Assembly (NCBI RefSeq): GCF_036245865.1
Contig: NZ_BTTW01000004.1
Coordinates: 434,001 to 498,000, forward strand
Origin: Corallococcus caeni
GTDB lineage: Bacteria > Myxococcota > Myxococcia > Myxococcales > Myxococcaceae
Length of the DNA: 64,000 nt
Reading direction: 5' to 3'
In this document: piece by piece, positions 26,759-35,674 of the stretch
Layout: each line of letters starts with the position of its first letter
Numbering within the stretch: the stretch's first letter is position 1
Translations under genes and position numbers: made by a program
Notes under the pieces: generated by a model
What the model was told of the DNA's origin: nothing
Database searches by the model: none
The model's input: only the letters and a program-made list of their open reading frames with translations

Positions 26759-29149
26759 CTACGGCTCCACGTCCAGCCGCGTCCAGTCCGCGGCGACCTG
26801 GAGCTCCAGCACACCGTTCTCGAAACGGTGTGCTCGGGCTCCCGTGACGTGTTTCACGGACTTCAATCCATACACACGGATCGTCTCCTCCGTCCGCGCA
26901 CGCGCCAGCGCTCCCGTCTCGCTCCGCTCCAAACGCAGCACTCCGCCCGTCACCCCGCCGCGCAGCACCGTGAGCCGTGACTCGCCGTAGCCGTCTCCCG
27001 CGTCCTCGTAGAGCCGGCCCTGCACCTCCGGCGCCGCGTGCACGTGCCACTCCAGGTGCTTCCAGTTCGCGTCCGTGGTGTGCATCGCGGGCCGTGTCAG
27101 CGCCACCGCGCCTCCCGCGCGCAGCCACACCGGCACCGTGTCCAGGGGCCCGTCCGCGATGACGTGCTGTCCTCCCTCGCGCACCGCTCCCGTCCACTCC
27201 AGCCCCGGCCACTCCATCCACGCACCCGCCGGCAGATACGCCAGCCGCTTCGTCTGGCCCGGCCGCACCACCGGCGCCACCAGCAGGTCCTTCCCGAACA
27301 GGAACTGATCAAACGCGCCCGCCGCCTCCGCGTCCCCGGGTGCCTCCATCAGCAGCGGCCTCAGCGGCGCGATCCCCGTCTCCGACGCCTCGTGCATCAG
27401 CGTGTACAGCGTGGGCAACAGCCGGTATCTCCGCTCCAGCGCCGCGCGCGCCAGCGACAGGTACGGCTCTCCGTACCGCCACGGCTCCTGCGGCGACGTG
27501 CCCTTGCCCGCGTGGTTGCGCATCAGCGGGTAGAACGTTCCCGTCTGCATCCAGCGCACCAGCAGCTCACCGTTCGCCCGGCCGATGAAGCCCGGGATGT
27601 CCACCCCCGTGAACGCCACCGCCGCCAGGCCCAGGCCCATCAACATGGGCAACGACGTCTCCAGTTGCGTCCAGTGACTGGAGTTGTCCCCCGTCCACAC
27701 CGCCGAGTACCGTTGGATGCCCGCGAACCCCGCCCGCGTCAGCAGGAACGGCCGCGCCTCCGGACGCAGCTCGCGCAGCGATTCGAACGCGCCCTTCGCC
27801 ATGCCCAGCGCGTAGACGTTGTGCACCTCCAGGTGCCGCTTGTCCCCGTGGCGCGCGTCGTACGGCAGCGTGTTGCCCTCCACCTTGCCCACGCCCTCCG
27901 ACCGCTCGCTCGACAGCGTGAGGATGCCCACGTCCGGCTGCACCGCGAAGCACGAAGGCTCGTTCATGTCGTTCCAGAACCCCGCCATGCCCAGCGCCAC
28001 GAAGTCACGGTGCAGGCTGCCCCACCAGCGCTGCACCTCCGGCCGCGTCAGGTCCGGGAACACCGCAGGCCGGGGCCACACCTCGCCCACCAGCACGCCG
28101 CCCCGGTCGTAGCGCACCAGGTAGTCGCGCGCCTTCGCCTCCTCGTACACGCTCCAGCCCGCCTCCAGCTTCAAGGCCGGGTCGATGATGGGCACCAGCC
28201 GCACGCCCTGCGCCGCCGCCTCGCGCGCCAGGCCCGCGGGGTCCGGGTAGCGCGCCCCGTCCCAGGTCCAGACCTTGTACCCATCCATGTAGTCGATATC
28301 GAGATACACGCAGTCCAGCGGCAGGCCCCGCTGCCGGTAGCCCTGGATGACGCCCCGGATGTCGTTCGCGTTCTCGTAGCCCCAGCGGCTCTGCTGCGCG
28401 CCCAGGCTCCACAGCGGGGGCAGGGGAGGCCGCCCCGTCAACGCCGCGTACCGGCTCACCACGTCCGCGGGCAGGGGCCCCGCGAACAGGTAGCAGTCCA
28501 GCTCCGGCCCCCACGACTCCCACGCCACCCGTGACGCGTCCGCGAGCGCCACGTCCACCTCCGAGCGCCAGGACTCGTCCAGGAAGAAGCCCCACGCCAC
28601 GCCGTCGCGCAGGCCCACGAAGAACGGGATGGACTGGTAGAGCGGATCCGTGTCCGGGTGGTGCGGCACCACGTCCGTGTTCCAGAACGTGAAGTGCATG
28701 CCGCGCTTGTCCAGTGGCCCCACCTTCTCGCCGAACCCCATGTAGCGCTCTCCCGGAGACGACCGCAGCGCCAGCCGCGCGCGCTGCCGGCTCATCGGAT
28801 ACGCGGCCTGCACCTCACCGGACACGTCCACGCAGCGCGCCAGTTCCCGCCCCTGCGCGTCCCGGAAGCGCCACGTCCCCGACTCCGCGTCCACCTCCAG
28901 GGACACGCCCTCCGCCTTCACGCGCACGCGGTCGCCGTCGCGCTCCACCGTCAGCGCGTGGTTTCCTTCCGCGACGACGGACCAGGAACGCTTGCCGGGC
29001 AGCTCGGGATGGAGGAAGCCGACCTCCGATGACACCGGCGCGTGCCGCAGCCGCAGCACCCCGGGCAGCGGACACGACACCTCCAGGACGGCGTGCCGGC
29101 CGGACAGGCGCAGCCGGGAGGGTTCGACGTGGGCGTCAGTGACGTGCAT
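26759..29149 (-). CDS. glycoside hydrolase family 31 alpha-glucosidase
   Basis: The 796-residue enzyme releases terminal alpha-linked glucose or related sugars. It shows the GH31 layout: an N-terminal galactose mutarotase-like beta domain (to about 230), a (beta/alpha)8 barrel with the nucleophile Asp394 in WNDMNEP and the acid/base Asp488 in WTGDNSSHW, and C-terminal beta domains. 'DIDYMDGYKVWTWD' precedes the active site. There is no signal peptide, so a cytoplasmic role in glycogen or maltodextrin breakdown is likely. The ATG at 29147-29149 is preferred over one seven codons upstream. No sugar transport gene is nearby. Confidence 0.93.
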   Translation of the reverse strand: MHVTDAHVEPSRLRLSGRHAVLEVSCPLPGVLRLRHAPVSSEVGFLHPELPGKRSWSVVAEGNHALTVERDGDRVRVKAEGVSLEVDAESGTWRFRDAQGRELARCVDVSGEVQAAYPMSRQRARLALRSSPGERYMGFGEKVGPLDKRGMHFTFWNTDVVPHHPDTDPLYQSIPFFVGLRDGVAWGFFLDESWRSEVDVALADASRVAWESWGPELDCYLFAGPLPADVVSRYAALTGRPPLPPLWSLGAQQSRWGYENANDIRGVIQGYRQRGLPLDCVYLDIDYMDGYKVWTWDGARYPDPAGLAREAAAQGVRLVPIIDPALKLEAGWSVYEEAKARDYLVRYDRGGVLVGEVWPRPAVFPDLTRPEVQRWWGSLHRDFVALGMAGFWNDMNEPSCFAVQPDVGILTLSSERSEGVGKVEGNTLPYDARHGDKRHLEVHNVYALGMAKGAFESLRELRPEARPFLLTRAGFAGIQRYSAVWTGDNSSHWTQLETSLPMLMGLGLAAVAFTGVDIPGFIGRANGELLVRWMQTGTFYPLMRNHAGKGTSPQEPWRYGEPYLSLARAALERRYRLLPTLYTLMHEASETGIAPLRPLLMEAPGDAEAAGAFDQFLFGKDLLVAPVVRPGQTKRLAYLPAGAWMEWPGLEWTGAVREGGQHVIADGPLDTVPVWLRAGGAVALTRPAMHTTDANWKHLEWHVHAAPEVQGRLYEDAGDGYGESRLTVLRGGVTGGVLRLERSETGALARARTEETIRVYGLKSVKHVTGARAHRFENGVLELQVAADWTRLDVEP

Positions 29150-29223
29150 GCCTCGCAATCTAGGGAGCACGCGTGGCCCGCACCCGCCTTTCCTCCCGGG
29201 CCCGTGCGATGCTGTGCACTGCC

Positions 29224-29415
29224 ATGACGCCGCCCCCGGTCCCGCTGCCGTTCCCGGACAGCCTCTGCCATCGCTGCGCCGCGCCGCCCCGCTACGTCGA
29301 GACGCGGACCTCCACCTTCATCATGTGCCCGCTGCTGCCCCAGAAGTACGCACCCCAGCCGGTGCGCGCGTGCACGCTGTTCCGCCCCCGCGAGCCCGGC
29401 GCCGCGCCCACGTAG
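29224..29415 (+). CDS. small conserved-looking Cys protein
   Basis: From the ATG at 29224 the product is 63 residues with a CXXC pair (LCHRC) and two further cysteines, in 'FIMCPLL' and 'VRACTLFRP'. The spacing suggests a four-cysteine zinc site. The 'YAPQPVRACTLF' ending is like a motif seen in other small bacterial zinc-ribbon proteins. No start-proximal ribosome site is convincing. A longer start at 29173 would only add unstructured residues. Function unknown. Confidence 0.6.
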   Translation: MTPPPVPLPFPDSLCHRCAAPPRYVETRTSTFIMCPLLPQKYAPQPVRACTLFRPREPGAAPT

Positions 29416-29497
29416 CCCCTGTCTGCAAGCAGGCAGCGGGGCTCGAAAGGCACCCCGTGCGGGCATCCGTACCTTTGTCCCAAGCAAAGGAGGCCTC

Positions 29498-30022
29498 ATG
29501 GCCAGCCGTCGGAAGACCCACGCCGCGCCCCGCCGCAAGCACGCCGCCGCCACGCCCGCGAAGCGCGCGGCCCGCAAGAGTCACGCGTCCGCCAGCGCCA
29601 GCGGCCGGTATACGAACCCCGCGCTCCGCGAGCGCCTCAAGAAGCGCATCCTGAAGAGCGACAAGGGCGGCCGCGCCGGCCAGTGGAGCGCGCGCAAGGC
29701 CCAGCTCCTCGCCGCCGAGTACAAGAAGGCCGGCGGCGGCTACCGGGGCGGGCGTGGCACCGCGCAGCGCCACCTGTCCTCCTGGACGAAGGAGGAGTGG
29801 GGCACCCAGGACGGCGGCACCCGCGCCCGGCATGGGAAGACCACCGCGCGTTATCTCCCCAAGAAGGCCTGGGCCCACCTGAGCCCGGCCCAGAAGAAGG
29901 CCACCGAGCGCCGCAAGCGCGCGGGCTCGCGAGCGGGCCGCCAGTTCGTCGCCAACACGCCCGCCGCACGCCGGGCGAGGAAGCAGGCCACGAAGCGCCA
30001 GGCCGCGTCTTCCCGCTCCTGA
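29498..30022 (+). CDS. DUF5872-like basic protein
   Basis: The 174-residue protein is very rich in Lys, Arg and Ala. A histone-tail-like N-terminus (1-35) is followed by a conserved core with 'RLKKRILKSDKGGRAGQWSARK', 'LSSWTKEEWGTQDG', 'ARYLPKKAWAHLSP' and 'KRAGSRAGRQFVANT'. I associate this pattern with DUF5872, found in bacteria and large viruses; function unknown. The core also has a 'YKKAGGGYRGGRG' loop. Basic charge and lack of a signal suggest nucleic-acid binding. A GGAGG at about 29488 precedes the ATG at good spacing. Confidence 0.75.
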   Translation: MASRRKTHAAPRRKHAAATPAKRAARKSHASASASGRYTNPALRERLKKRILKSDKGGRAGQWSARKAQLLAAEYKKAGGGYRGGRGTAQRHLSSWTKEEWGTQDGGTRARHGKTTARYLPKKAWAHLSPAQKKATERRKRAGSRAGRQFVANTPAARRARKQATKRQAASSRS

Positions 30023-30122
30023 GGGCGTGCGACAGGTCCCGCGAGGACGGCCCGCGCTCGTGGCATAGAGTGCGGACCTCCCGGGCGCGGGACTCGCGCG
30101 CCCCGGGAACGGAGAGGACGTC

Positions 30123-31766
30123 ATGGACTGCGACTGGCTCATCATCGGCTCGGGGTTTGGCGGCAGCGTCAGCGCGTTGCGGCTCGTCGAGAAGGGCTAT
30201 CGCGTGGTGATGCTGGAGAAGGGCCGGCGCCTCCAGGGCCAGGACTTCCCCAAATCCAACTGGAACCTGAAGCGCTGGCTGTGGATGCCCCAGCTCGGGT
30301 GGCGCGGCCTCTTCAAGATGACCTTCTTCCGCCACGTCACCGTGCTGTCCGGCGTCGGCGTGGGCGGCGGCTCGCTCGTCTACGCGAACACGCTGCCCAT
30401 CCCGAAGGACGACTTCTTCGACGCCTCCTCCTGGGGCCACCTGGCGCCGTGGAAGCAGGAGCTCGCGCCGCACTACGCGACCGCGCGCCGCATGCTGGGC
30501 GCCACCGTCAACCCGCTCAACACCTTCCCCGACCAGGTGCTCAAGGAGGTGGGCCAGGACCTGGGCCGCACCGACTTCCAGCCCACCACCGTGGCCGTCT
30601 ACTTCGGCGAGCCCGGCGTCACCGTGAAGGACCCCTACTTCAACGGCGAGGGCCCGGACCGCACCGGCTGCAACGCGTGCGGCGGCTGCATGCTGGGCTG
30701 CCGCAACAACGCCAAGAACACGCTGGACAAGAACTACCTCTACTTCGCGGAGAAGCGCGGCCTCACCCTCCACGCGGACACGGAGGTGACGTGGGTGCGC
30801 CCCCTGCCCGGCGGCGACGGCTACGAGGTGACGGCGAAGCAGGGCACCGGCTTCTTCAGGAAGACGCGCCGCTTCACCGCGAAGCACGTCATCTTCGCGG
30901 GCGGCGTGCTGGGCACCCTGGACCTGCTGCTCAAGCTCAAGGACGCGAAGGACGGCCTGCCCCACCTCTCCGAGCGCGTGGGCGACGGCGTGCGCACCAA
31001 CTCCGAGGCACTCATCGGCATCGTCAGCGGCGGCAAGCAGAAGGACCGCGACCTGTCCCGGGGCATCGCCATCGGCTCCATCCTCCACACCGACGAACAC
31101 TCGCACCTGGAGCCCGTGCGCTACCCGGAGGGCTCCGGCTTCTTCCGCCTGCTCATGGCCCCCCACGTCCCCGGCGCCACCGCGTGGACGCGCGTGGCCC
31201 GTCTGGTGGGGCTGCTCGCGCGAAAGCCCCTGCGCTTCCTCCAGGCGTGGTTCGTCCCGGACTTCGCGCGCCGCACGATGATCCTCCTGTACATGCGCAC
31301 CATGGAGGGCCACCTGCGCATGCGCCGCGGCCGCGCGCTCACCACCGGCTTCCGCTCCGGCCTCACCACCGGCCTGCAGGAGGGCCCCGCGCCCACCGCG
31401 AACATGCCGGAGGCCTTCGACCTGGCGAAGCGCGTGTCGGACAAGCTGGATGGCTACCCCATGACCATGGTCAGTGAGACGCTCATGGGCATCCCCACCA
31501 CCGCGCACATCCTGGGCGGCGCGTGCATGGGGGACTCCCCAAAGACAGGCGCCATCGACTCGCGCCACCGCTTGTATGGCTATGAAGGGCTGTATGTGGT
31601 GGATGGCGCGGCCATCTCCGCCAACCCGGGCGTCAATCCCTCTCTCACCATCACCGCGCTCGCCGAGCGCGCCATGACCTTCATCCCCGCCGCCCGCGAG
31701 CTGCCCCGGGGCGACACCGACGCCACGCTCGAAGCGCCCCGGCAGCCCCAGGCCGCCGCCTCCTGA
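30123..31766 (+). CDS. GMC-family FAD oxidoreductase (cholesterol-oxidase-like) with Cys cluster
   Basis: The 547-residue flavoprotein has an N-terminal FAD-binding motif (IIGSGFGGS, 7-15), the glycine-rich 'SGVGVGGGSLVYAN' loop, and the C-terminal GMC domain with 'VDGAAISANPGVNPSLTI'. The family oxidises alcohols, including sterols. Around residues 183-193 four cysteines have the spacing C-x2-C-x2-C-x3-C (CNACGGCMLGC), as in iron-sulfur proteins; other bacterial members I recall share this stretch. It has no signal peptide. The start follows GGAGAGG at proper distance. Substrate is unknown; a sterol or long-chain alcohol is possible, as myxobacteria can make sterols. Confidence 0.85.
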   Translation: MDCDWLIIGSGFGGSVSALRLVEKGYRVVMLEKGRRLQGQDFPKSNWNLKRWLWMPQLGWRGLFKMTFFRHVTVLSGVGVGGGSLVYANTLPIPKDDFFDASSWGHLAPWKQELAPHYATARRMLGATVNPLNTFPDQVLKEVGQDLGRTDFQPTTVAVYFGEPGVTVKDPYFNGEGPDRTGCNACGGCMLGCRNNAKNTLDKNYLYFAEKRGLTLHADTEVTWVRPLPGGDGYEVTAKQGTGFFRKTRRFTAKHVIFAGGVLGTLDLLLKLKDAKDGLPHLSERVGDGVRTNSEALIGIVSGGKQKDRDLSRGIAIGSILHTDEHSHLEPVRYPEGSGFFRLLMAPHVPGATAWTRVARLVGLLARKPLRFLQAWFVPDFARRTMILLYMRTMEGHLRMRRGRALTTGFRSGLTTGLQEGPAPTANMPEAFDLAKRVSDKLDGYPMTMVSETLMGIPTTAHILGGACMGDSPKTGAIDSRHRLYGYEGLYVVDGAAISANPGVNPSLTITALAERAMTFIPAARELPRGDTDATLEAPRQPQAAAS

Positions 31767-32103
31767 AGCTGCCCCGCGGGGCGTGTACGCCGCTGGCCCC
31801 TGTGCCCCCTTGAGACCCGGGGCGCTCCCAGTGGACGGACGTGAGCGCGGGCCTCGTACTCCGGTCCCGGATGCGCCCGGTTCCATGGACGCGGGGATGG
31901 CCGGGATGTCATTGTTGGCTGCGAATGCACGGGACGGAGCCACCCTGGCTCTGTCTCACACCGTCGGCTTGGGTGGGAGCCGGCAGTGTTCAGGCCAGGG
32001 CACTCCTCGTGCCCTCGGGCAGCATGGTTGGTTCAGCGATTTCCGTGTAGTTCATATTTTACAGGGTTAATCGCTTCCGCCACCATTCCGGTCGGGTGAA
32101 GAG
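31767..32103. other. intergenic region with AT-rich leader ahead of a histidine kinase gene
   Basis: No convincing gene is seen in these 337 bp; open frames here have no recognisable sequence or ribosome site. The last 60 bases are unusually AT-rich (TTCATATTTTACAGGGTTAA around 32051-32070), and TATTTT at 32055-32060 could be a -10 element for the kinase gene at 32104, though no good -35 element is present. Confidence 0.4.
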
Positions 32104-33558
32104 ATGACTTCGTCCATGCCAGTCTATTCCTTTCATGCTCCGGTGAAGGTCTCTCCAGGTCTGGAAGGACGGGCGGCGGCGCTTCTGGCATTGCAGCTGC
32201 GTGACTCCCGCAAGCGGGTGGATGACCTGTTCGCCTGGCTGATGCTGGGGCAGTGGGTGGCCGCGGTGCTGGTGGCGGTGTTCGTGTCTCCCTATGGCTG
32301 GGAGGGCAAGGTGCGCGCGCTGCACCTGCACGTGCAGACGGCGGTGCTGCTGGGCGCGGCGTTGAGCGTGTTCCCGGTGATGCTCACGCGCCTGCGCCCG
32401 GGGGAGGCGGTGACGCGTCACGTGGTGGCGGTGAGCCAGATGCTCTGGTCCGCGCTGCTCATCCACCTGACGGGGGGCCGCATCGAGACGCACTTCCACA
32501 TCTTCGGGTCGCTGGCGGTGCTGTCCTTCTACCGGGACCCGAAGGTGCTGCTCACCGCGAGCCTGGCCATCGTCGTGGACCACTGCATGCGGGGCGCGCT
32601 GTGGCCGGAGTCCGTCTACGGCCAGCTGCACCCGGAGTGGTGGCGCTTCCTGGAGCACGCCTTCTGGGTGGCCGTCATCGACGCGGTGCTGCTCGTCGCC
32701 TGCCGGGACGCGCTGCGCGAGCTGGGGGAGCGGGCCGGGCGCCAGGCCCTGGCGGAGGCCGCCAATGAAGAGGAGCTGGCGCTGCGGGCGGGGCAGCTGG
32801 ACGCCGCCGTGCGCGAGGTGCACGCCTTCCGCGACCACGCGGAGCGGATGGAGCGGCTGGCGTCGCTGGGGCAGCTCACCGCGAGCGTCAGCCACGAGCT
32901 TCGCAACCCGCTGGCGGCCGCGCGCACCGCGCACGCGTTCGTCCTGCGCCGGCTGCGCAAGGCGGAGGCCTATCCGTCCGACCCGCGCATCCCGCGCTTC
33001 CTGGACATCATCGACCGGGAGTTGCAGGCGTGCTCGGTCATCATCTCCGACCTGCTGGACTACGCGAAGGGCCGGCCTCCGCGCCGCACGCCCTGTCCGC
33101 TCAAGCCGCTGGTGGAGGAGGCCATCAGCGTGGTGCCCCGGCGCGAGGGCGTGCGCGTGAACAACCAGGTGCCGGACGGGCTGCCGGTGCCGGACCTGGA
33201 CCGCGAGCAGTTCCGCCAGGTGCTGGTCAACCTCATCCAGAACGCGGTGGAGGCCATCCCGCCGGAGCGCACCGGGACGGTCTGCGTGCACGCCGACGCG
33301 CGGGGCGAGGGGGGCTGGAGCCTGCGCGTGACGGACGACGGGCCGGGCATCCCCGCGCCGCTCCTGGAGCGCATCTTCGAGCCCATGTTCACCACCAAGC
33401 TGCGCGGCACGGGGCTGGGGCTCGCCATCGTGAAGCGCCTGGTGCAGGGCCACGGCGCGCGCATCCAGGCGGAGAGCGACTTCGGCCATGGCTCGCGCTT
33501 CACAGTCCTCTTCCCGGACGCGTCTCTCCATACGACCGGGGTGGTGGCGCATCCCTGA
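32104..33558 (+). CDS. multi-pass membrane sensor histidine kinase
   Basis: The 484-residue kinase has about five or six membrane helices in residues 40-210. They include a loop with 'GGRIETHFHIFGSLAVLSFYRD', a His-containing motif found in many bacterial membrane kinases. A short coiled coil (about 215-250) leads to the phospho-acceptor His264 in SVSHELRNP. The ATPase domain shows VLVNLIQNAVEA, DDGPGIPAP and GTGLGLAI. No receiver domain is fused and no partner regulator is immediately adjacent; the single-domain regulator at 35.1-35.5 kb is the nearest. A His-rich membrane sensor could bind metal, heme or quinone, but that is speculation. Confidence 0.9.
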   Translation: MTSSMPVYSFHAPVKVSPGLEGRAAALLALQLRDSRKRVDDLFAWLMLGQWVAAVLVAVFVSPYGWEGKVRALHLHVQTAVLLGAALSVFPVMLTRLRPGEAVTRHVVAVSQMLWSALLIHLTGGRIETHFHIFGSLAVLSFYRDPKVLLTASLAIVVDHCMRGALWPESVYGQLHPEWWRFLEHAFWVAVIDAVLLVACRDALRELGERAGRQALAEAANEEELALRAGQLDAAVREVHAFRDHAERMERLASLGQLTASVSHELRNPLAAARTAHAFVLRRLRKAEAYPSDPRIPRFLDIIDRELQACSVIISDLLDYAKGRPPRRTPCPLKPLVEEAISVVPRREGVRVNNQVPDGLPVPDLDREQFRQVLVNLIQNAVEAIPPERTGTVCVHADARGEGGWSLRVTDDGPGIPAPLLERIFEPMFTTKLRGTGLGLAIVKRLVQGHGARIQAESDFGHGSRFTVLFPDASLHTTGVVAHP

Positions 33559-33625
33559 AGAGAGTGCAGCGGCAGGTTGGCGAATCGCCGTGGGGCGTGG
33601 GCCCACGCGGACATGGAGGATGCAC

Positions 33626-34297
33626 ATGCAGGCACAGGCGAAGCCGTTCCCGGAGGCAGGCTCGGTGGAAGCGGACTGGGCGGTGCGGCGAATGGCGGCG
33701 ACGGAGCTGGACACCGCCCGGGGCATGTTCTTCCTGGGGGTGCTGGAGTCGGTGCGCACCGGCGTGGGCGAGGACGCGGTGGCCACCTGCCGGGCCGTCA
33801 CCGACGAGCGCCGCTTCGTGGGCTTCTTCAACTACCCGGTGGCCAGCTTCCTCAAGCTGTCACAGGTGGCGGCGCGCCTGCTGTCGCCACGGTGGGGCGG
33901 GTTCGACGAGGCGCTGCGGCAGATGGGCATGCAGGCCACGCGCAGCTTCCTGGAGTCCGCGGTGGGGCGCACCTTCCTGCTGCTGGCCGCGGGGGACGCG
34001 CGCAAGCTCGTGACGAACCTGCCGTCCGGCTACCAGATGGCGGTGAGCTACGGGGAGCGCTCCGTCGACTGGAAGGGGGCGGGGGACGCGCTGTTCGTCA
34101 TGCGGCGCGACTTCATGCCGGCCGCGTACCACGAGGGCGTCCTTCGCGAGGTGCTCTCCATGGTGGGGGCGCGGAACCCCCGCGTCCAGGGGCGCAAGCT
34201 GGGCCTGCTGGACACCGAGTACCACATCACCTGGGAAGTCCCCGTCGTGCTCCCCGCGGGAGCCCCGAAGGAGTCCCGCTGGCGGCTGTTCCAGTAG
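33626..34297 (+). CDS. DUF2378 (TIGR02265) family protein
   Basis: The 223-residue cytoplasmic protein belongs to a paralogous family expanded in myxobacteria. It shows 'DTARGMFFLGVLESVR', 'RRFVGFFNYPVASFLKL', 'GRTFLLLAAGDARKLVTNLPSGYQMAVSYGER' and the terminal 'YHITWEV' in the expected order. The function of the family is unknown. Two ATGs are close together; that at 33626 is better spaced from GGAGGA (33615-33620). It follows the kinase gene by 67 bp in the same direction, so it may act in the same pathway. Confidence 0.85.
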   Translation: MQAQAKPFPEAGSVEADWAVRRMAATELDTARGMFFLGVLESVRTGVGEDAVATCRAVTDERRFVGFFNYPVASFLKLSQVAARLLSPRWGGFDEALRQMGMQATRSFLESAVGRTFLLLAAGDARKLVTNLPSGYQMAVSYGERSVDWKGAGDALFVMRRDFMPAAYHEGVLREVLSMVGARNPRVQGRKLGLLDTEYHITWEVPVVLPAGAPKESRWRLFQ

Positions 34298-34389
34298 GCC
34301 GCGCGGGGACCGGAGGAGGGGGCCCGGTCCCCCACCGGCCGGGCGTCCGGAACGTGCGGGCCCGGCCGCCGGGCGCTACGCTTGGGCCC

Positions 34390-35064
34390 ATGTGTGGCCG
34401 AGTCACCGTCCGGACCTCTCCCGCGCAGCTCGTCGCCGAGCTGGAGCTCGCGGGCGCGCGCGCGACGCTGGAGCGCGCGCGTTTCAATCTCTGTCCCACG
34501 CAGCTGCTGCCCGTGGTGCCCAACGACGGCGCGCGGCTGCTGGACGTGTTCCGCTGGGGGCTCATCCCGTCCTGGGCGAAGGACGCGTCCATCGGCAACA
34601 AGCTCATCAACGCGCGCGGTGAGACGGTGGCGGAGAAGCCCAGCTTCCGTTCCGCGTTGAAGCGCAGGCGGTGCCTGGTGGTGGTGGACGGCTGGTATGA
34701 GTGGAAGCAGTCCACGAAGCCCAAGACGCCGTACTTCTTCCACCACCGCGACGGAAAGCCCCTGGCGCTGGCGGGGCTCTGGGAGGAGTGGACCGCGCCG
34801 GACACCGGCGAGGTGCTGCGCACCTGCACCATCATCACCACCGGCCCCAACGCGCTGATGGCGCCCATCCACGACCGGATGCCCGTCATCCTGTCGCCGG
34901 AAGGCCAGTCGGTGTGGCTGCGCCCGGAGCCCCAGGAGGCGTCCGTCCTCCTGCCGCTGCTCGTGCCCGCGCCGGAGGCGCCGCTGGACGTCCACGAGGT
35001 GGCGCGCGGGGTGAACTCCCCCGCCAACGACAGCCCGGAGTGCGTGGCCCGCATCGCCGCCTGA
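34390..35064 (+). CDS. SOS response-associated peptidase (YedK/HMCES family)
   Basis: The 224-residue protein protects abasic sites in single-stranded DNA by forming a covalent bond through its N-terminal cysteine. It starts MCGRVTV with Cys2. It also has 'FRWGLIPSWA', 'LINARGET', 'RCLVVVDGWYEW' (catalytic Glu) and 'MAPIHDRMPVIL' (catalytic His), the complete SRAP-domain set. The start is certain because Cys2 must follow the initiator Met. No LexA-like palindrome was identified in the 90 bp upstream. Confidence 0.93.
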   Translation: MCGRVTVRTSPAQLVAELELAGARATLERARFNLCPTQLLPVVPNDGARLLDVFRWGLIPSWAKDASIGNKLINARGETVAEKPSFRSALKRRRCLVVVDGWYEWKQSTKPKTPYFFHHRDGKPLALAGLWEEWTAPDTGEVLRTCTIITTGPNALMAPIHDRMPVILSPEGQSVWLRPEPQEASVLLPLLVPAPEAPLDVHEVARGVNSPANDSPECVARIAA

Positions 35065-35074
35065 CCTGGCCCGG

Positions 35075-35488
35075 CTAACCCGCCGTGGAGGTCTCCTTTT
35101 CGCCCGGAGGCGGGCAGTACGGCGCGACCGCCTCCAGCAGCAACTCCATGTGCAGGGGTTTGCGCAAGAGCCCGACGACGCCGGCCATCCGCTCCGTCTG
35201 GAAGCTGGCCGTGAGCACGAAGACCGGCAGGCCGCAGAGGGTCGCATCGTCGTGCAGGCGCCGGAGGAAGCCGTAGCCGTCCATCACCGGCATCATCAAA
35301 TCCAGCAGCACGATGCAGGGCTTGCGACACGAGGCCAGCGCCAGCAGTCCCTCCTCGCCATTGGACGCCGTCAGGACGGAGTAGCCTTCGAGCTCGAGGT
35401 ACCGGGCCATCACTTCCAGCTCCGGCTCGTCATCGATGATGAGAATCAGGGGCGGGGTCGTCGTGTCGGGCACGGCTCTCTCTTCCAT
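35075..35488 (-). CDS. single-domain response regulator
   Basis: The 137-residue protein is a lone receiver domain: acidic pocket DDE (19-21), phospho-acceptor Asp63 in VLLDLMMP, and conserved Lys in LRKPLH near 109. The first 13 residues are a short tail. It is convergent with the YedK-like gene (10 bp gap). The two nearby histidine kinases without an adjacent regulator (starting at 32104 and 36992) are possible partners, though the second carries its own receivers. Confidence 0.9.
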   Translation of the reverse strand: MEERAVPDTTTPPLILIIDDEPELEVMARYLELEGYSVLTASNGEEGLLALASCRKPCIVLLDLMMPVMDGYGFLRRLHDDATLCGLPVFVLTASFQTERMAGVVGLLRKPLHMELLLEAVAPYCPPPGEKETSTAG

Positions 35489-35674
35489 GTGTTCGAAAGA
35501 AAGCTAGGTCGCCCAGGCGACGCACTGCCCAGGGTCCGCCATTGATTCCAGGTCGGCGGTCCCTGTCACTGCCAATAGGGCAGGGGGCTGGTTGGCCGTC
35601 TACCCTGAAACAGTGGCGCGGCGGCCGCGGACACTTCCTGGGTCCCCTGGAAAAAGCCTCCTAGGATTCGGGCC

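Noticed and set aside
31783..32070. 95-codon open frame in the gap before the 32104 kinase gene
   Set aside because: No ribosome-binding site, no recognisable sequence and untypical codon use; treated as noncoding leader.
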